Shown piece by piece: positions 34,297 to 42,504 of a stretch of 64,000 nt of DNA. Position numbers and translations under genes: made by a program. Under the pieces are notes generated by a model. The model made no database searches. It worked only from the letters and a program-made list of their open reading frames with translations, and had not been told where the DNA came from. This DNA is from Antrihabitans spumae. GTDB taxonomy: Bacteria; Actinomycetota; Actinomycetes; Mycobacteriales; Mycobacteriaceae. Every line of letters begins with the position of its first letter. Position 1 is the first letter of the stretch. Where the stretch lies: contig NZ_JBIMSN010000079.1 in assembly GCF_043944905.1 (NCBI RefSeq), forward strand, positions 1 through 64,000. Reading direction: 5' to 3'.

Positions 34297-36093
34297 GTGC
34301 AGACTCGGGTAGCGCGACGCATCGCGACGGCAGTTGCCGTCTGTGCGCTGAGCGTCACCGGGTGCACTGCCGATCCTCCTCCACCGATCGAGAGCACCGA
34401 CAGCCCCAACCCGCCGACCGCGATTGCGACCCGTAATACGGTCGTCGTCGCGATCGACGACGTCGGAGTCGGTTTCAACCCGCACCTGCTCGCCGACCAG
34501 TCGCCGACCAATTCCGCTGTGGCGGCGCTAGTTCTGCCGAGCCCCTTCCGTCCGGTTGTCGGCGAAGGCGGTCCGGGCACGACGCAGTGGAACCTCGATC
34601 CGACCGTGATGGTGTCGGCGGACGTGACATCGCAGGATCCGTTCACGATCACCTACCAGATTCGCAACGAAGCGCAGTGGTCCGACGGAGCGCCGATCGC
34701 CGCCGAGGATTTCCTCTACCTCTGGCAGCAGATGATCAAGGAGCCTGGAACGGTCGACCCTGCCGGGTACGGACGGATTCGCGATGTCGGGTCCTCCGGC
34801 GGCGGCAAGACGGTCACGGTGACGATGGACAGCCCCTACCCGGCGTGGCGCGAACTGTTCACGAACCTGCTTCCCGCGCACCTGGTCAAGGATTCGCCCG
34901 GCGGCTTCGCACGCGGACTAGCCGAGAGTATTCCGGTGTCCGGCGGCCACTTTCACATCAAATCGATCGACCGCGGTCGTGACGAAGTTGTCCTCGAACG
35001 CAACGATCGATTCTGGGACGCGCCTGCCAAGCCCGACCAGATCCTGATGCGACGCGCGGGAGCGCCTGCGCAGCTTGCGGATTCGATACGCTCCGACGAC
35101 GCGCAGATCGCCGTAATTCACGGCGGAAACGCGGTGGCTGCGCAACTGTCGGCCATCCCCGAAGTTCGTACGGAAACCATCTTTCAGCCGCGGGTACTGC
35201 AGTTGGCGCTCAACGCTCGCGCGGGCGAGCTGACCGACGTACGGGTCCGCGCAGGCGTACTCGGGATGCTCGATCCCGCGCTGCTGGCGACGGTCGGCGC
35301 CGGTAGCAGAGCGACGGTCGAACCTGCTCGCGCGCAGATACTTTCGCCGTCGGATGCGGGCTATACGCCGACCGCACCGCCGCAGTTGGACCGCGACCAG
35401 GCGTTCGCGTTGCTTGCGTCGGCCGGCTATATCCGGCAGGACGCGGCGCCGGCCTCGACGAGCCCTGTTCCCGGCGAGATCCCGCCAGGTGTCGGCCGGA
35501 TCACCAAGGACGGCGACGCGCTGACGTTGCGCATCGGCACACCCGAGGAAGACGATGTGGCGGCTGCCGTCGCAAGCACGGCCGTCGACCAACTGCGTGC
35601 CGCAGGAATCGATGCCTCGACGGTGCGACTACCTGCGTCGGACCTCTACGGCGACGCACTCGTCGATCGCGAGATCGACGCGATCGTCGGCTGGGTTCGC
35701 TCCGGTTCCGATCGAGCGACCGCACTGGCATCGCGTTTCGGATGCTCGTCGACGACCACACCGGGGGCGCCGTCCACTCCCGGCCCCGACACGACTCCGA
35801 CACCGCCTGCGCCGCAGGAAGCTCCCAACAGCCGGGCGCCGAGCAACCTGTCCGGTGCATGTGACCCAGCGCTGCAGCCGGTGATCGATTCGACGCTTCG
35901 CGGGCCGGCCGACATCGTTGCCGTTGCGGCACAACTGGAGCCGAAGCTCTGGGAGTTGTCGACAGTACTGCCGATCCTGCAGGACACGACCGTCGTCGCG
36001 GCGGGTTCCGGCGTCGAAGGAGTCTCACTGACAGGCGCTATCCAGGTCGGCATCTTTGCCGATGCAGACAGTTGGTCCAGGCGGGACGGGTGA
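34297..36093 (+). CDS. lpqW: Lipoprotein LpqW, mannoside-pathway regulator (SBP5-like)
   Basis: A 598-aa lipoprotein with signal VARRIATAVAVCALSVTGC (lipobox VTGC, Cys23) and an oligopeptide-binding (SBP family 5) fold: TITYQIRNEAQWSDGAPIAA, DFLYLWQQMIKEPG, GHFHIKSIDRGRDEVVLERN. In mycobacteria LpqW is not a peptide importer; it directs PIM4 towards lipomannan/lipoarabinomannan by acting on PimB'/PimE branch-point balance. A Pro/Thr-rich insertion (about residues 487-511) interrupts the C-terminal lobe. The ATG at 34295 is out of frame, so GTG 34297 is the start, next to a duplicated ribosome site. It overlaps mshB by four bases. Confidence 0.92.
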   Translation: MQTRVARRIATAVAVCALSVTGCTADPPPPIESTDSPNPPTAIATRNTVVVAIDDVGVGFNPHLLADQSPTNSAVAALVLPSPFRPVVGEGGPGTTQWNLDPTVMVSADVTSQDPFTITYQIRNEAQWSDGAPIAAEDFLYLWQQMIKEPGTVDPAGYGRIRDVGSSGGGKTVTVTMDSPYPAWRELFTNLLPAHLVKDSPGGFARGLAESIPVSGGHFHIKSIDRGRDEVVLERNDRFWDAPAKPDQILMRRAGAPAQLADSIRSDDAQIAVIHGGNAVAAQLSAIPEVRTETIFQPRVLQLALNARAGELTDVRVRAGVLGMLDPALLATVGAGSRATVEPARAQILSPSDAGYTPTAPPQLDRDQAFALLASAGYIRQDAAPASTSPVPGEIPPGVGRITKDGDALTLRIGTPEEDDVAAAVASTAVDQLRAAGIDASTVRLPASDLYGDALVDREIDAIVGWVRSGSDRATALASRFGCSSTTTPGAPSTPGPDTTPTPPAPQEAPNSRAPSNLSGACDPALQPVIDSTLRGPADIVAVAAQLEPKLWELSTVLPILQDTTVVAAGSGVEGVSLTGAIQVGIFADADSWSRRDG

Positions 36094-36995
36094 CTCCGGC
36101 GCCCGTACCAGCTCGACGGCTGTTGCTCGTGCACGCGCACCCCGACGACGAGACCATCACAACCGGTGGCACGATCGCCCACTACACGAGCCTTGGCGTC
36201 GAGGTGTCAGTCCTGACGTGCACGCTCGGTGAAGAGGGCGAAGTGATCGGCGAGCAGTGGTCGGAGTTGGTTGCCGATCGCGCGAATCAGCTCGGCGGCT
36301 ACCGGATTCTCGAATTGACTGCCGCTCTTCGCGAACTCGGTGCGAGGAGACCTCGGTTCCTTTCCGCGGCGGGCCGATGGCGAGATTCGGGTATGGCAGG
36401 CACCCCGTCGGCAGCCCATCCGCGCGCCTTCGTCAACGCGGACGAAGGGGAGGCCGTCGCTGCCCTCGTCGGCGTCATTCGGGAACTGCGTCCTGACGTG
36501 GTCGTCGGCTACGACCCTGTCGGTGGTTACGGCCACCCGGATCATATTCAGGCACATCGGATTACGACGGCGGCCGTCGAGGCCGCGGGTACCGATCTGT
36601 TCCCTGAAGCCGGCGCTGCATGGGATCCGGCGAAGTTCTACTGGACCGTCGTCGACGCCGGCGAACTCCTGTCGGCGATCGCTGCGATCGAGGTCGTTCC
36701 GCCGGAGTGGTCGGCACCGCGTATCGACGAACTGTGCACCGTCCCATCGGAATCGGTGACAACCGTGATCGACGTGCAGACGGCGCTCGAGGCGAAGCGG
36801 TCGGCGTTGCGTGCGCATGCGACCCAGGTGACCGTCGCTGCCAGCGGCACCGAATACGCGTTGTCCAACAACCTGATCGCGCCGATCCTCACCAACGAGC
36901 ACTTCATCCTCGTCCGCGGGCAGATCGGCCCGCTCGGTTCGGACGGCCGTGAACACGACCTGTTCGCAGGGCTACCGGAAGCGGGGTCAGTATGA
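36090..36995 (+). CDS. mshB: GlcNAc-Ins deacetylase MshB (mycothiol biosynthesis)
   Basis: A 301-aa LmbE/PIG-L-family zinc enzyme that deacetylates GlcNAc-inositol to GlcN-inositol, the second dedicated step after MshA towards mycothiol. VHAHPDDE supplies His17, Asp19 (base) and Asp20; GGYGHPDHIQAH supplies further metal and catalytic histidines (149, 152). GTG 36090 overlaps the lpqW TGA (GTGA), as does the next gene's start with the mshB stop, so lpqW-mshB-membrane protein form a coupled operon, the Rv1166/Rv1170/Rv1171 order. Confidence 0.95.
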   Translation: MTPAPVPARRLLLVHAHPDDETITTGGTIAHYTSLGVEVSVLTCTLGEEGEVIGEQWSELVADRANQLGGYRILELTAALRELGARRPRFLSAAGRWRDSGMAGTPSAAHPRAFVNADEGEAVAALVGVIRELRPDVVVGYDPVGGYGHPDHIQAHRITTAAVEAAGTDLFPEAGAAWDPAKFYWTVVDAGELLSAIAAIEVVPPEWSAPRIDELCTVPSESVTTVIDVQTALEAKRSALRAHATQVTVAASGTEYALSNNLIAPILTNEHFILVRGQIGPLGSDGREHDLFAGLPEAGSV

Positions 36996-37372
36996 AGCCG
37001 GACCTGGTCGGGACCATCGCGCTCGGTGTACTCGTATTCGATGGGTTCTTGGCGGCGATACTGCAGATGCTCTACCTGCCGACCTATCTCGGAGCGACGC
37101 CGTTCCCGATCAGTGCGGTTGTCGCGGCGCTCGTCAACGTCGCACTTGTCATGCTCGCGCGAAACGTCAGCGACAGACTGGGTTTCGTCGCCGCGCCGCT
37201 GCTCGCGTGGGTGATCGGATTTCTGCTCGGCATGATGGGCGGTCCGGGTAACGACGTCGTTCTGACCTGGCAGTGGCCGACCCTGCTGCTGTTCGCGCTC
37301 GGCGTCCTGCCGGCTGCGGGGTTGCTGTACAGGTATGCGCAGCAACCGTTTCCGGCCTCTGCCTCGTTGTAG
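36992..37372 (+). CDS. Four-span membrane protein (Rv1171-like)
   Basis: A 126-aa polytopic protein with four hydrophobic segments (roughly residues 5-28, 40-57, 64-84, 92-113) and a short tail. It begins inside the mshB stop (ATGA), and the equivalent gene follows mshB in mycobacteria (Rv1171). Its function is unknown; a link with mycothiol or mannoside lipids is only suggested by the operon. Confidence 0.85.
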   Translation: MKPDLVGTIALGVLVFDGFLAAILQMLYLPTYLGATPFPISAVVAALVNVALVMLARNVSDRLGFVAAPLLAWVIGFLLGMMGGPGNDVVLTWQWPTLLLFALGVLPAAGLLYRYAQQPFPASASL

Positions 37373-37377
37373 CAGGC

Positions 37378-38085
37378 TCACGTCCTAGCAAGTCCGGCGG
37401 CCGCAGCTGCATCGGCCAGCACCGCCTCCAACATCGCAGGTGTCAAACGGCCGGTGAAGGTGTTCTGCTGGCTCACGTGGTAGCTGCCGAACAGATGTAG
37501 CGGACGAGCTCCCGGCAATTCGTAGTGCACGCCGTGGCCGAACTTCGGTCGCGGTTTCGGCACCGTCCAGCCCGCGTCGGAGAGCACGGGAAGCAAGGCC
37601 TGCCAACCGAATCCACCGAGCACAACGACCGCGCGGAGCGTCGGTGCCAGCAAACTCAATTCCAGGTCGAGCCACGTTCTGCAGCGATCGCGCTCGTCGG
37701 TCGTCGGTTTGTTGTCCGGGGGAGCGCAGTGCACGGGTGCGGTGATTCGGGTGCCGCGAAGGAGCAGGCCGTCGTCGATGGCGACCGAGGTCGGTTGGTT
37801 GGCCAACCCCACCGCGTGCAATGCCGCATACAACACGTCGCCACTGCGGTCGCCGGTGAACATCCGTCCGGTCCGGTTCGCACCATGCGCCGCGGGTGCA
37901 AGTCCGACGATGAGCAACGCCGCGTCGTCGGGTCCGAAACCGGGAACCGCTCGTCCCCAGTAGGTCTGTTCGCGGAAGGCAGCGCGCTTGTCGCGGGCGA
38001 TCTGTTCGCGCCACGTGACGAGGCGTGGGCACGCACGACACGACGCGACTGCGGCATCGAGGTCGGCGATCGAGCGCGGCTTCAC
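37378..38085 (-). CDS. udgB: Uracil-DNA glycosylase family 5 (UdgB)
   Basis: A 235-aa iron-sulfur uracil-DNA glycosylase. The cluster cysteines begin with CRACPRL (Cys16, Cys19); motif A reads GLAPAAHGANRTGRMFTGD, which places Ala where other families have Asp/Asn, as in family-5 enzymes such as Rv1259. FGSYHVSQQNTFTG is motif B. These enzymes remove uracil, hypoxanthine and ethenocytosine. It is convergent with the mshB operon (5-bp gap) and divergent from the kinase gene. Confidence 0.93.
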   Translation of the reverse strand: MKPRSIADLDAAVASCRACPRLVTWREQIARDKRAAFREQTYWGRAVPGFGPDDAALLIVGLAPAAHGANRTGRMFTGDRSGDVLYAALHAVGLANQPTSVAIDDGLLLRGTRITAPVHCAPPDNKPTTDERDRCRTWLDLELSLLAPTLRAVVVLGGFGWQALLPVLSDAGWTVPKPRPKFGHGVHYELPGARPLHLFGSYHVSQQNTFTGRLTPAMLEAVLADAAAAAGLART

Positions 38086-38141
38086 CCCTACATCGTGCCT
38101 TCGCGTCGTTCGGGGCCGCGTATGCGGTCATAATCTGAGGC

Positions 38142-38984
38142 ATGTTGCTGCAGCCCGATCAACGCATATCGGACTGCGTCGTGCGCGTCGTACTCGGTCG
38201 CGGCGGCACCAGCACGGTCTACCTTGCAGAAAACACGCGTACGGGTGAGCTCGAAGCGCTGAAGATTCTCAACCCCGACGTCGTTGTGCACGAGGCGGTC
38301 CGGGCACGGTTTCGGTGCGAGTTCGACATCGCGAAGCTGCTCGAGCATCCGAACATCGTCGACGTCCACGATTTCGGCGACTACGACGGTCAGCAGTGGA
38401 TGACCATGCAGTACATCTTCGGCGTGAGCGGTACGGCCTTGATTCCGCGCCCGCGGGCTCGCCCGGACCTGGCGCTCGTGCTCGGTGTGCTTGCGCAGAT
38501 GGCTGCTGGACTGGACTACGCGCACGCGCGGGGTGTGCTGCATCGGGACGTGAAGCCGTCGAATTTTCTTATCGCACATGCGGCGCCACGCAATGCGGTG
38601 CTCACCGATTTCGGGATCGCCCGCATGATCGACAACACTCGACCGCGCGGGCTGAGCGGACACATCGTCGGATCGCTGCCCTATGCAGCACCGGAAGTTC
38701 TTCAGGCTCAACCTCTTTCGGTTGCGACCGACGTGTATGCGCTCGCGGCGTCGACTGTCGAGCTGCTGACCGGTAAGCCGCCGTTTCCGCTGCCGAACAT
38801 GTTCGCGATCACCAGTGCGCAGATCTCGTCGCCGCCACCGGTGCTGTCACGTCGGCGCCGGTGGATACCTGCGACGGTCGATCCGATCGTCAGCCGCGCG
38901 TTGGCGAAGCATCCCGGGCAGCGCTACACCTCGTGCAGCGAGTTCGTCGAACTCGTCACCCATGCGCTGCGTGGGTTCTACTGA
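38142..38984 (+). CDS. Soluble serine/threonine protein kinase
   Basis: A 280-aa Hanks-type kinase consisting of the kinase domain alone: G-loop GRGGTSTVYLAEN, catalytic Lys in EALKILNP, HRDVKPSNF, DFGIAR, and YAAPEV in the activation segment. Most actinobacterial PknB-type kinases carry a membrane span and sensor domain; neither is present here, so it is probably cytoplasmic like PknG-independent soluble kinases. No phosphatase or FHA gene is adjacent. Targets unknown. Confidence 0.9.
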   Translation: MLLQPDQRISDCVVRVVLGRGGTSTVYLAENTRTGELEALKILNPDVVVHEAVRARFRCEFDIAKLLEHPNIVDVHDFGDYDGQQWMTMQYIFGVSGTALIPRPRARPDLALVLGVLAQMAAGLDYAHARGVLHRDVKPSNFLIAHAAPRNAVLTDFGIARMIDNTRPRGLSGHIVGSLPYAAPEVLQAQPLSVATDVYALAASTVELLTGKPPFPLPNMFAITSAQISSPPPVLSRRRRWIPATVDPIVSRALAKHPGQRYTSCSEFVELVTHALRGFY

Positions 38985-39002
38985 GCGGGTTCTACTGACG
39001 CT

Positions 39003-39731
39003 TCACTCCGTGCTTGCGGGAAACAGCGATACAACCGTGCTTTCGACGATGCGGAGGTGGTCCGACATCGCGTTTGCCGCGCCCTCGTAGGAGCCGTCGG
39101 CTATGGCGTCGAGTATGACGCGATGCTCGACTCCCGATGCCTGCTGCCGTTTGGACAGCTTGTTGATCATCTTCGACTGCTGGGACAGCGCGTCGCGAAG
39201 TTCGCCGACAACGGCCGCGAACACGCCGTTGCCGCTTGCCGCCGCGATCGCGAGGTGGAACTCGCCGTCGAGTCGAACCCATTCGGCGGGATCGGTTTCC
39301 GCGTCCATCCTGTCGACCAGCCCGCGTAGCTGGGCGAGTTGCACATCGGTGCGGCGTAGTGCGGCGAAGCCGGCGGCGGGCACCTCGATGTGGGGTCGGG
39401 CTTCGCGGAGTGCCCCCGCGGAGTACTCGCCGAACACCGGCTCGGATCGAGGACGATCGGAGATGACGAAAGTGCCCTTGCCCGTGTGTGTTTCGGTGAA
39501 TCCCAGTGCGGTGCTCGAGCGCAGCGCCTCGCGGACGACGGATCGACTGACGCTGTAGCGGGCGGACAGCGTTGCTTCGGCAGGCAGTTTGGTTCCGACG
39601 GGCAGGTCGCCGCTCTCGATCGCGGCTCGGAGGTCGGCAAGCACCGCCTCTGCCGCACCGACGCGAGAGGAGGTCGGCTGTCGGTCGGCCCAGCTGTCGG
39701 ACAGGTTCATGTGTGAACTTTTGCTCATCAT
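39003..39731 (-). CDS. GntR/FadR-family regulator (FCD domain)
   Basis: A 242-aa regulator with a winged helix (about residues 28-92: VLADLRAAIESGDLPVGTKL, LSARYSVSRSVVREALRS, GKGTFV) and an FCD domain with metal-binding pattern (RLDGEFHLAIAAASGN, VEHRVILDAI, MSDHLRIVES). MNLSDSW at 39710 is an alternative start. It is divergent from a gene that looks like an FCD domain without a DNA-binding part, with a GT-rich palindrome between. The target metabolite is probably an organic acid, as for most FCD proteins. Confidence 0.88.
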   Translation of the reverse strand: MMSKSSHMNLSDSWADRQPTSSRVGAAEAVLADLRAAIESGDLPVGTKLPAEATLSARYSVSRSVVREALRSSTALGFTETHTGKGTFVISDRPRSEPVFGEYSAGALREARPHIEVPAAGFAALRRTDVQLAQLRGLVDRMDAETDPAEWVRLDGEFHLAIAAASGNGVFAAVVGELRDALSQQSKMINKLSKRQQASGVEHRVILDAIADGSYEGAANAMSDHLRIVESTVVSLFPASTE

Positions 39732-39800
39732 TACTCCCAGGTCAACCCGACTTCCAGAATATGTCGCTCAGGTTCTGCTCAGGTATTGACTCCCGTCCAT

Positions 39801-39811
39801 GTGTCGTACAC
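39801..39811. promoter_or_regulatory. Candidate FadR-type operator
   Basis: gtgtcgtacac has perfect 4-bp arms with the GTnnnAC core of FadR-subfamily sites and lies between the two divergent FCD genes, 10 bp before the right-hand start. Confidence 0.45.
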
Positions 39812-39821
39812 CATATGAGAC

Positions 39822-40298
39822 GTGAACCTGTCTGACAGCCTGACAGTCGGTCATCTGACGATGTCGTTCGCCGACACCATGTCCAGAGGCGAACTTGTGG
39901 ACGCCTGGGCGTCGATCGCGACCGAAGCCGCGGAAGTCGCGGCGCTGCGCGCAGCCCCCGAGCAGATCCGCTCACTCGGTGAACTCGGCCGTCTGTTGGG
40001 CGCCGAAAGAGACCCCGAAGTCTGGGAAAGTCTGCTTGCCGCAACGTATGCCGGATTGATCGAATCCAGCGGCAACGACGTACTCGACGTGGTTGCCTAT
40101 GAACTGTGGAACGCGTTGACTCGTCACGTGGACATCGCCGCCGCACTATGGCCGATCCGCGAAGGGATGCACGAGGGACTCGAAGCGGTGATAGATCGCA
40201 TCGCTGCAAGCGATCCGGACTCGGCGGTTGCCGGCATGCTCGCACTTGTCAGTGCGACACGTGGCGCGGTTGCGAACTCGGCGGTGGATGTCGCATGA
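39822..40298 (+). CDS. Stand-alone FCD-like domain protein without helix-turn-helix
   Basis: A 158-aa all-helical protein. Parts align by eye with the FCD half of its divergent GntR neighbour (EVAALRAAPEQIRSLGELGR; ERDPEVWESLLAATYAGLIE, then SSGNDVLDVVAYELWNAL), but the Asp/His metal ligands are missing and there is no winged helix. It even starts with the same residues (MNLSDS) as the neighbour's internal start. It may be a degenerate copy or a regulator subunit that modifies the full-length protein by heterodimer formation. No known family function. GTG start. Confidence 0.6.
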   Translation: MNLSDSLTVGHLTMSFADTMSRGELVDAWASIATEAAEVAALRAAPEQIRSLGELGRLLGAERDPEVWESLLAATYAGLIESSGNDVLDVVAYELWNALTRHVDIAAALWPIREGMHEGLEAVIDRIAASDPDSAVAGMLALVSATRGAVANSAVDVA

Positions 40299-40327
40299 AA
40301 CCGACTGGGCCGCAACGCAGCACCGCG

Positions 40328-40912
40328 TCACTCGTGCCGAGCGACCACCCTGTCGTCGACCCTGATCGCAAGAACGATGGCTTCGCCACTTACCGCCGAC
40401 CAGTGGTAGGGCACCCCTGCCGCACACACGACGCTGGCACCCGCGTCGAGGCGATGAACCTGCGGACCGCTCGGCGGTGTGACGGTGATATCGACATCGC
40501 CACGGGCAACGTAGAGAACGCAATCGTGCCGGTGCCGCACGGGAACAGTTTCCCCGCCCTCGCGGCGTCGGGACTCGACGACGTTCACCTCGCCGCCGCG
40601 GGGATTGAGCGATCGATCGCCATCGTCGAACAACGGCGGTGCGGAAGTGATTTCGACGATTCGGCCGGCGTCCGCGGCGCCGATGATGTCGATGGTGGCG
40701 CACTCCAGTGCGGCCGCGATGAGCGCGAGCGAAGCCAACGACGGGTTCGCGCGGTTGTTTTCGACTTGACTCAGGAACGGCGCGGACAAGCCACTGCGTT
40801 CGCTGAGTTGAGTCAACGTCAGGGAGCGCTCTCGGCGCATTGTGCGTATCGCTCGGCCGAGTTGCTGGCCACCGACCGTCCGTACCGAACGGTCTCGAGT
40901 CAGGTCACTCAT
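40328..40912 (-). CDS. XRE-cupin transcriptional regulator
   Basis: A 194-aa regulator: an N-terminal XRE helix-turn-helix (residues 18-75; LTLTQLSERSGLSAPFLSQV, ANPSLASLALIAAALE) and a C-terminal cupin ligand-binding domain (VPVRHRHDCVLYVARGDVDI, GASVVCAAGVPYHWSA). Such proteins control amino-acid or polyamine catabolism genes. It is divergent from the AnsP-type permease; a perfect 12-bp palindrome lies between them, so it probably controls that permease. Confidence 0.9.
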   Translation of the reverse strand: MSDLTRDRSVRTVGGQQLGRAIRTMRRERSLTLTQLSERSGLSAPFLSQVENNRANPSLASLALIAAALECATIDIIGAADAGRIVEITSAPPLFDDGDRSLNPRGGEVNVVESRRREGGETVPVRHRHDCVLYVARGDVDITVTPPSGPQVHRLDAGASVVCAAGVPYHWSAVSGEAIVLAIRVDDRVVARHE

Positions 40913-40976
40913 TCTTTACACGCATTCTCTTCCCGAACTCTCCATGACGAACTACGTTGTCAAAACTATAGAGCCA

Positions 40977-40988
40977 TCAAACGTTTGA
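40977..40988. promoter_or_regulatory. Candidate XRE-cupin operator
   Basis: tcaaacgtttga is a perfect 12-bp palindrome in the 125-bp divergent region; a half-match (gtcaaaac) lies 23 bp to the left. Confidence 0.5.
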
Positions 40989-41037
40989 CCAGCTCGATTT
41001 CGACCAGGGCGATCCCGACCATCTTGCGAGGACAACA

Positions 41038-42504
41038 ATGACCGCAACGCCGACAACCGGGTACGACAATTCATCCCTTGCCCACGAGGACGAGGGATAT
41101 CACAAGGGTCTCAAGCCACGCCAGCTCCAGATGATCGCGATCGGCACCGGCCTCTTCATGGGCGCAGGCAGCCGTTTGCACGAGGCAGGACCCGGACTCT
41201 TCATCGTCTACGCCGTCTGTGGCGTGTTCGTGTTCCTCATCTTGCGATGTCTCGGTGAGCTCGTTCTGCACCGACCGTCGTCGGGATCTTTCGTCTCCTA
41301 CGCCCGCGAATTCTTCGGTGAGAAGTCCGCGTTCGTCGCAGGCTGGTTGTACTTCTTCAACTGGGCGATGACAGCGATCGTCGACGTCACCGCAATCGCG
41401 CTCTACATCCACTACTGGGGGATGTTCGACGTCATTCCGCAGTGGTTGATCGCCTTGATAGCACTGATTCTGGTGCTCGGGATGAACATGATCTCGGTCA
41501 AGGTCTTCGGCGAGATGGAGTTCTGGGCCGCACTGATCAAGGTCGTCGCACTGATGACGTTCCTCGTCGTCGGCCTCGTGTTCCTCGGCGGACGCTACAA
41601 GATCGAGGGCCAGGACACGGGCTTCACCATCCTGCGAGACAACGGCGGCTTGTTCCCAGAAGGAATCTGGTCGTTGATCGTCGTCACGACGGGCGTCATC
41701 TTCGCTTACGCCGCAGTCGAACTGGTCGGTACAGCAGCTGGTGAAACCGAGAATCCGGCGAAGATCATGCCGCGTGCCATCAACTCGGTGATCGCGCGTA
41801 TCGCGGTCTTCTACGTCGGCTCGCTCGTGCTGCTCGCTTTGCTGCTGCCCTACACCGTGTACCAGGCGGGTACCAGTCCGTTCGTGTCGTTCTTCTCCAG
41901 AATCGGCGTTCCTGCCGCCGGCGGCATCATGAACCTGGTCGTGTTCACCGCTGCACTGTCCAGCCTCAACGCCGGTCTCTATTCGACCGGTCGCATCCTG
42001 CGGTCGATGGCAATGAACGGCAGCGCACCGGCATTCACCGGAAAGATGAACAAAAACGGTGTGCCATTCGGCGGTATCGCGCTGACCGGCGTGATCACGT
42101 TGTTCGGCATCGTGCTCAACCTGATCGTGCCTGCGGAAGCCTTCAACATCGCACTCGACCTGGCTGCGCTCGGCATCATCTCGTCGTGGGCCATGATCGT
42201 TGCGTGCCAGATCCAGATGTACCGGTGGGCACAGAAGGGCATCTTGACGCGACCCGCGTTCCGGACGCCGCTAGCGCCGTACTCGAGCTACGCGACGCTC
42301 ATCTTCCTCGGCGCGGTCACCGTTCTTATGTGCTACGAGAACGTGTGGAACTTCTACGCAATTCTGATCATCATCCCGTCGTTGATCGGCGGCTGGTATC
42401 TCGTGCGCGACAAGGTGATGAGGGTCGCGCAGGAGCGGGTCGGCTACACCGGTGAATACCCGGTCGTAGCGAACCTTCCGGTCGAGGGTGATGAGAAGAA
42501 CTAG
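41038..42504 (+). CDS. ansP: L-asparagine permease (AnsP-type amino acid transporter), TM1 motif shortened
   Basis: A 488-aa APC-family proton-coupled amino-acid importer with 12 spans, very close in pattern to AnsP: GYHKGLKPRQLQMIAIG, LHRPSSGSFVSYAREFFGEK, FNWAMTAIVDVTAIALYIHY, ELVGTAAGETENP, ALSSLNAGLYSTGRILRSM. In TM1 AnsP and its relatives read IGGAIGTGLF, the unwound glycine loop that binds the substrate amino group; here it is IAIGTGLF, four residues shorter, at 41134-41151. The nucleotide context suggests deletion between short direct repeats. The protein may be inactive or altered. The last four bases (CTAG) are shared with the stop of the convergent mannosidase gene. Confidence 0.9.
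   Translation: MTATPTTGYDNSSLAHEDEGYHKGLKPRQLQMIAIGTGLFMGAGSRLHEAGPGLFIVYAVCGVFVFLILRCLGELVLHRPSSGSFVSYAREFFGEKSAFVAGWLYFFNWAMTAIVDVTAIALYIHYWGMFDVIPQWLIALIALILVLGMNMISVKVFGEMEFWAALIKVVALMTFLVVGLVFLGGRYKIEGQDTGFTILRDNGGLFPEGIWSLIVVTTGVIFAYAAVELVGTAAGETENPAKIMPRAINSVIARIAVFYVGSLVLLALLLPYTVYQAGTSPFVSFFSRIGVPAAGGIMNLVVFTAALSSLNAGLYSTGRILRSMAMNGSAPAFTGKMNKNGVPFGGIALTGVITLFGIVLNLIVPAEAFNIALDLAALGIISSWAMIVACQIQMYRWAQKGILTRPAFRTPLAPYSSYATLIFLGAVTVLMCYENVWNFYAILIIIPSLIGGWYLVRDKVMRVAQERVGYTGEYPVVANLPVEGDEKN

Noticed and set aside
37378..38085. UdgB as part of a DNA-modification or defence island with the HNH genes
   Set aside because: UdgB, Mug, MutT2 and LigB are scattered housekeeping repair genes with ordinary neighbours; no methylase, helicase or defence gene joins them.
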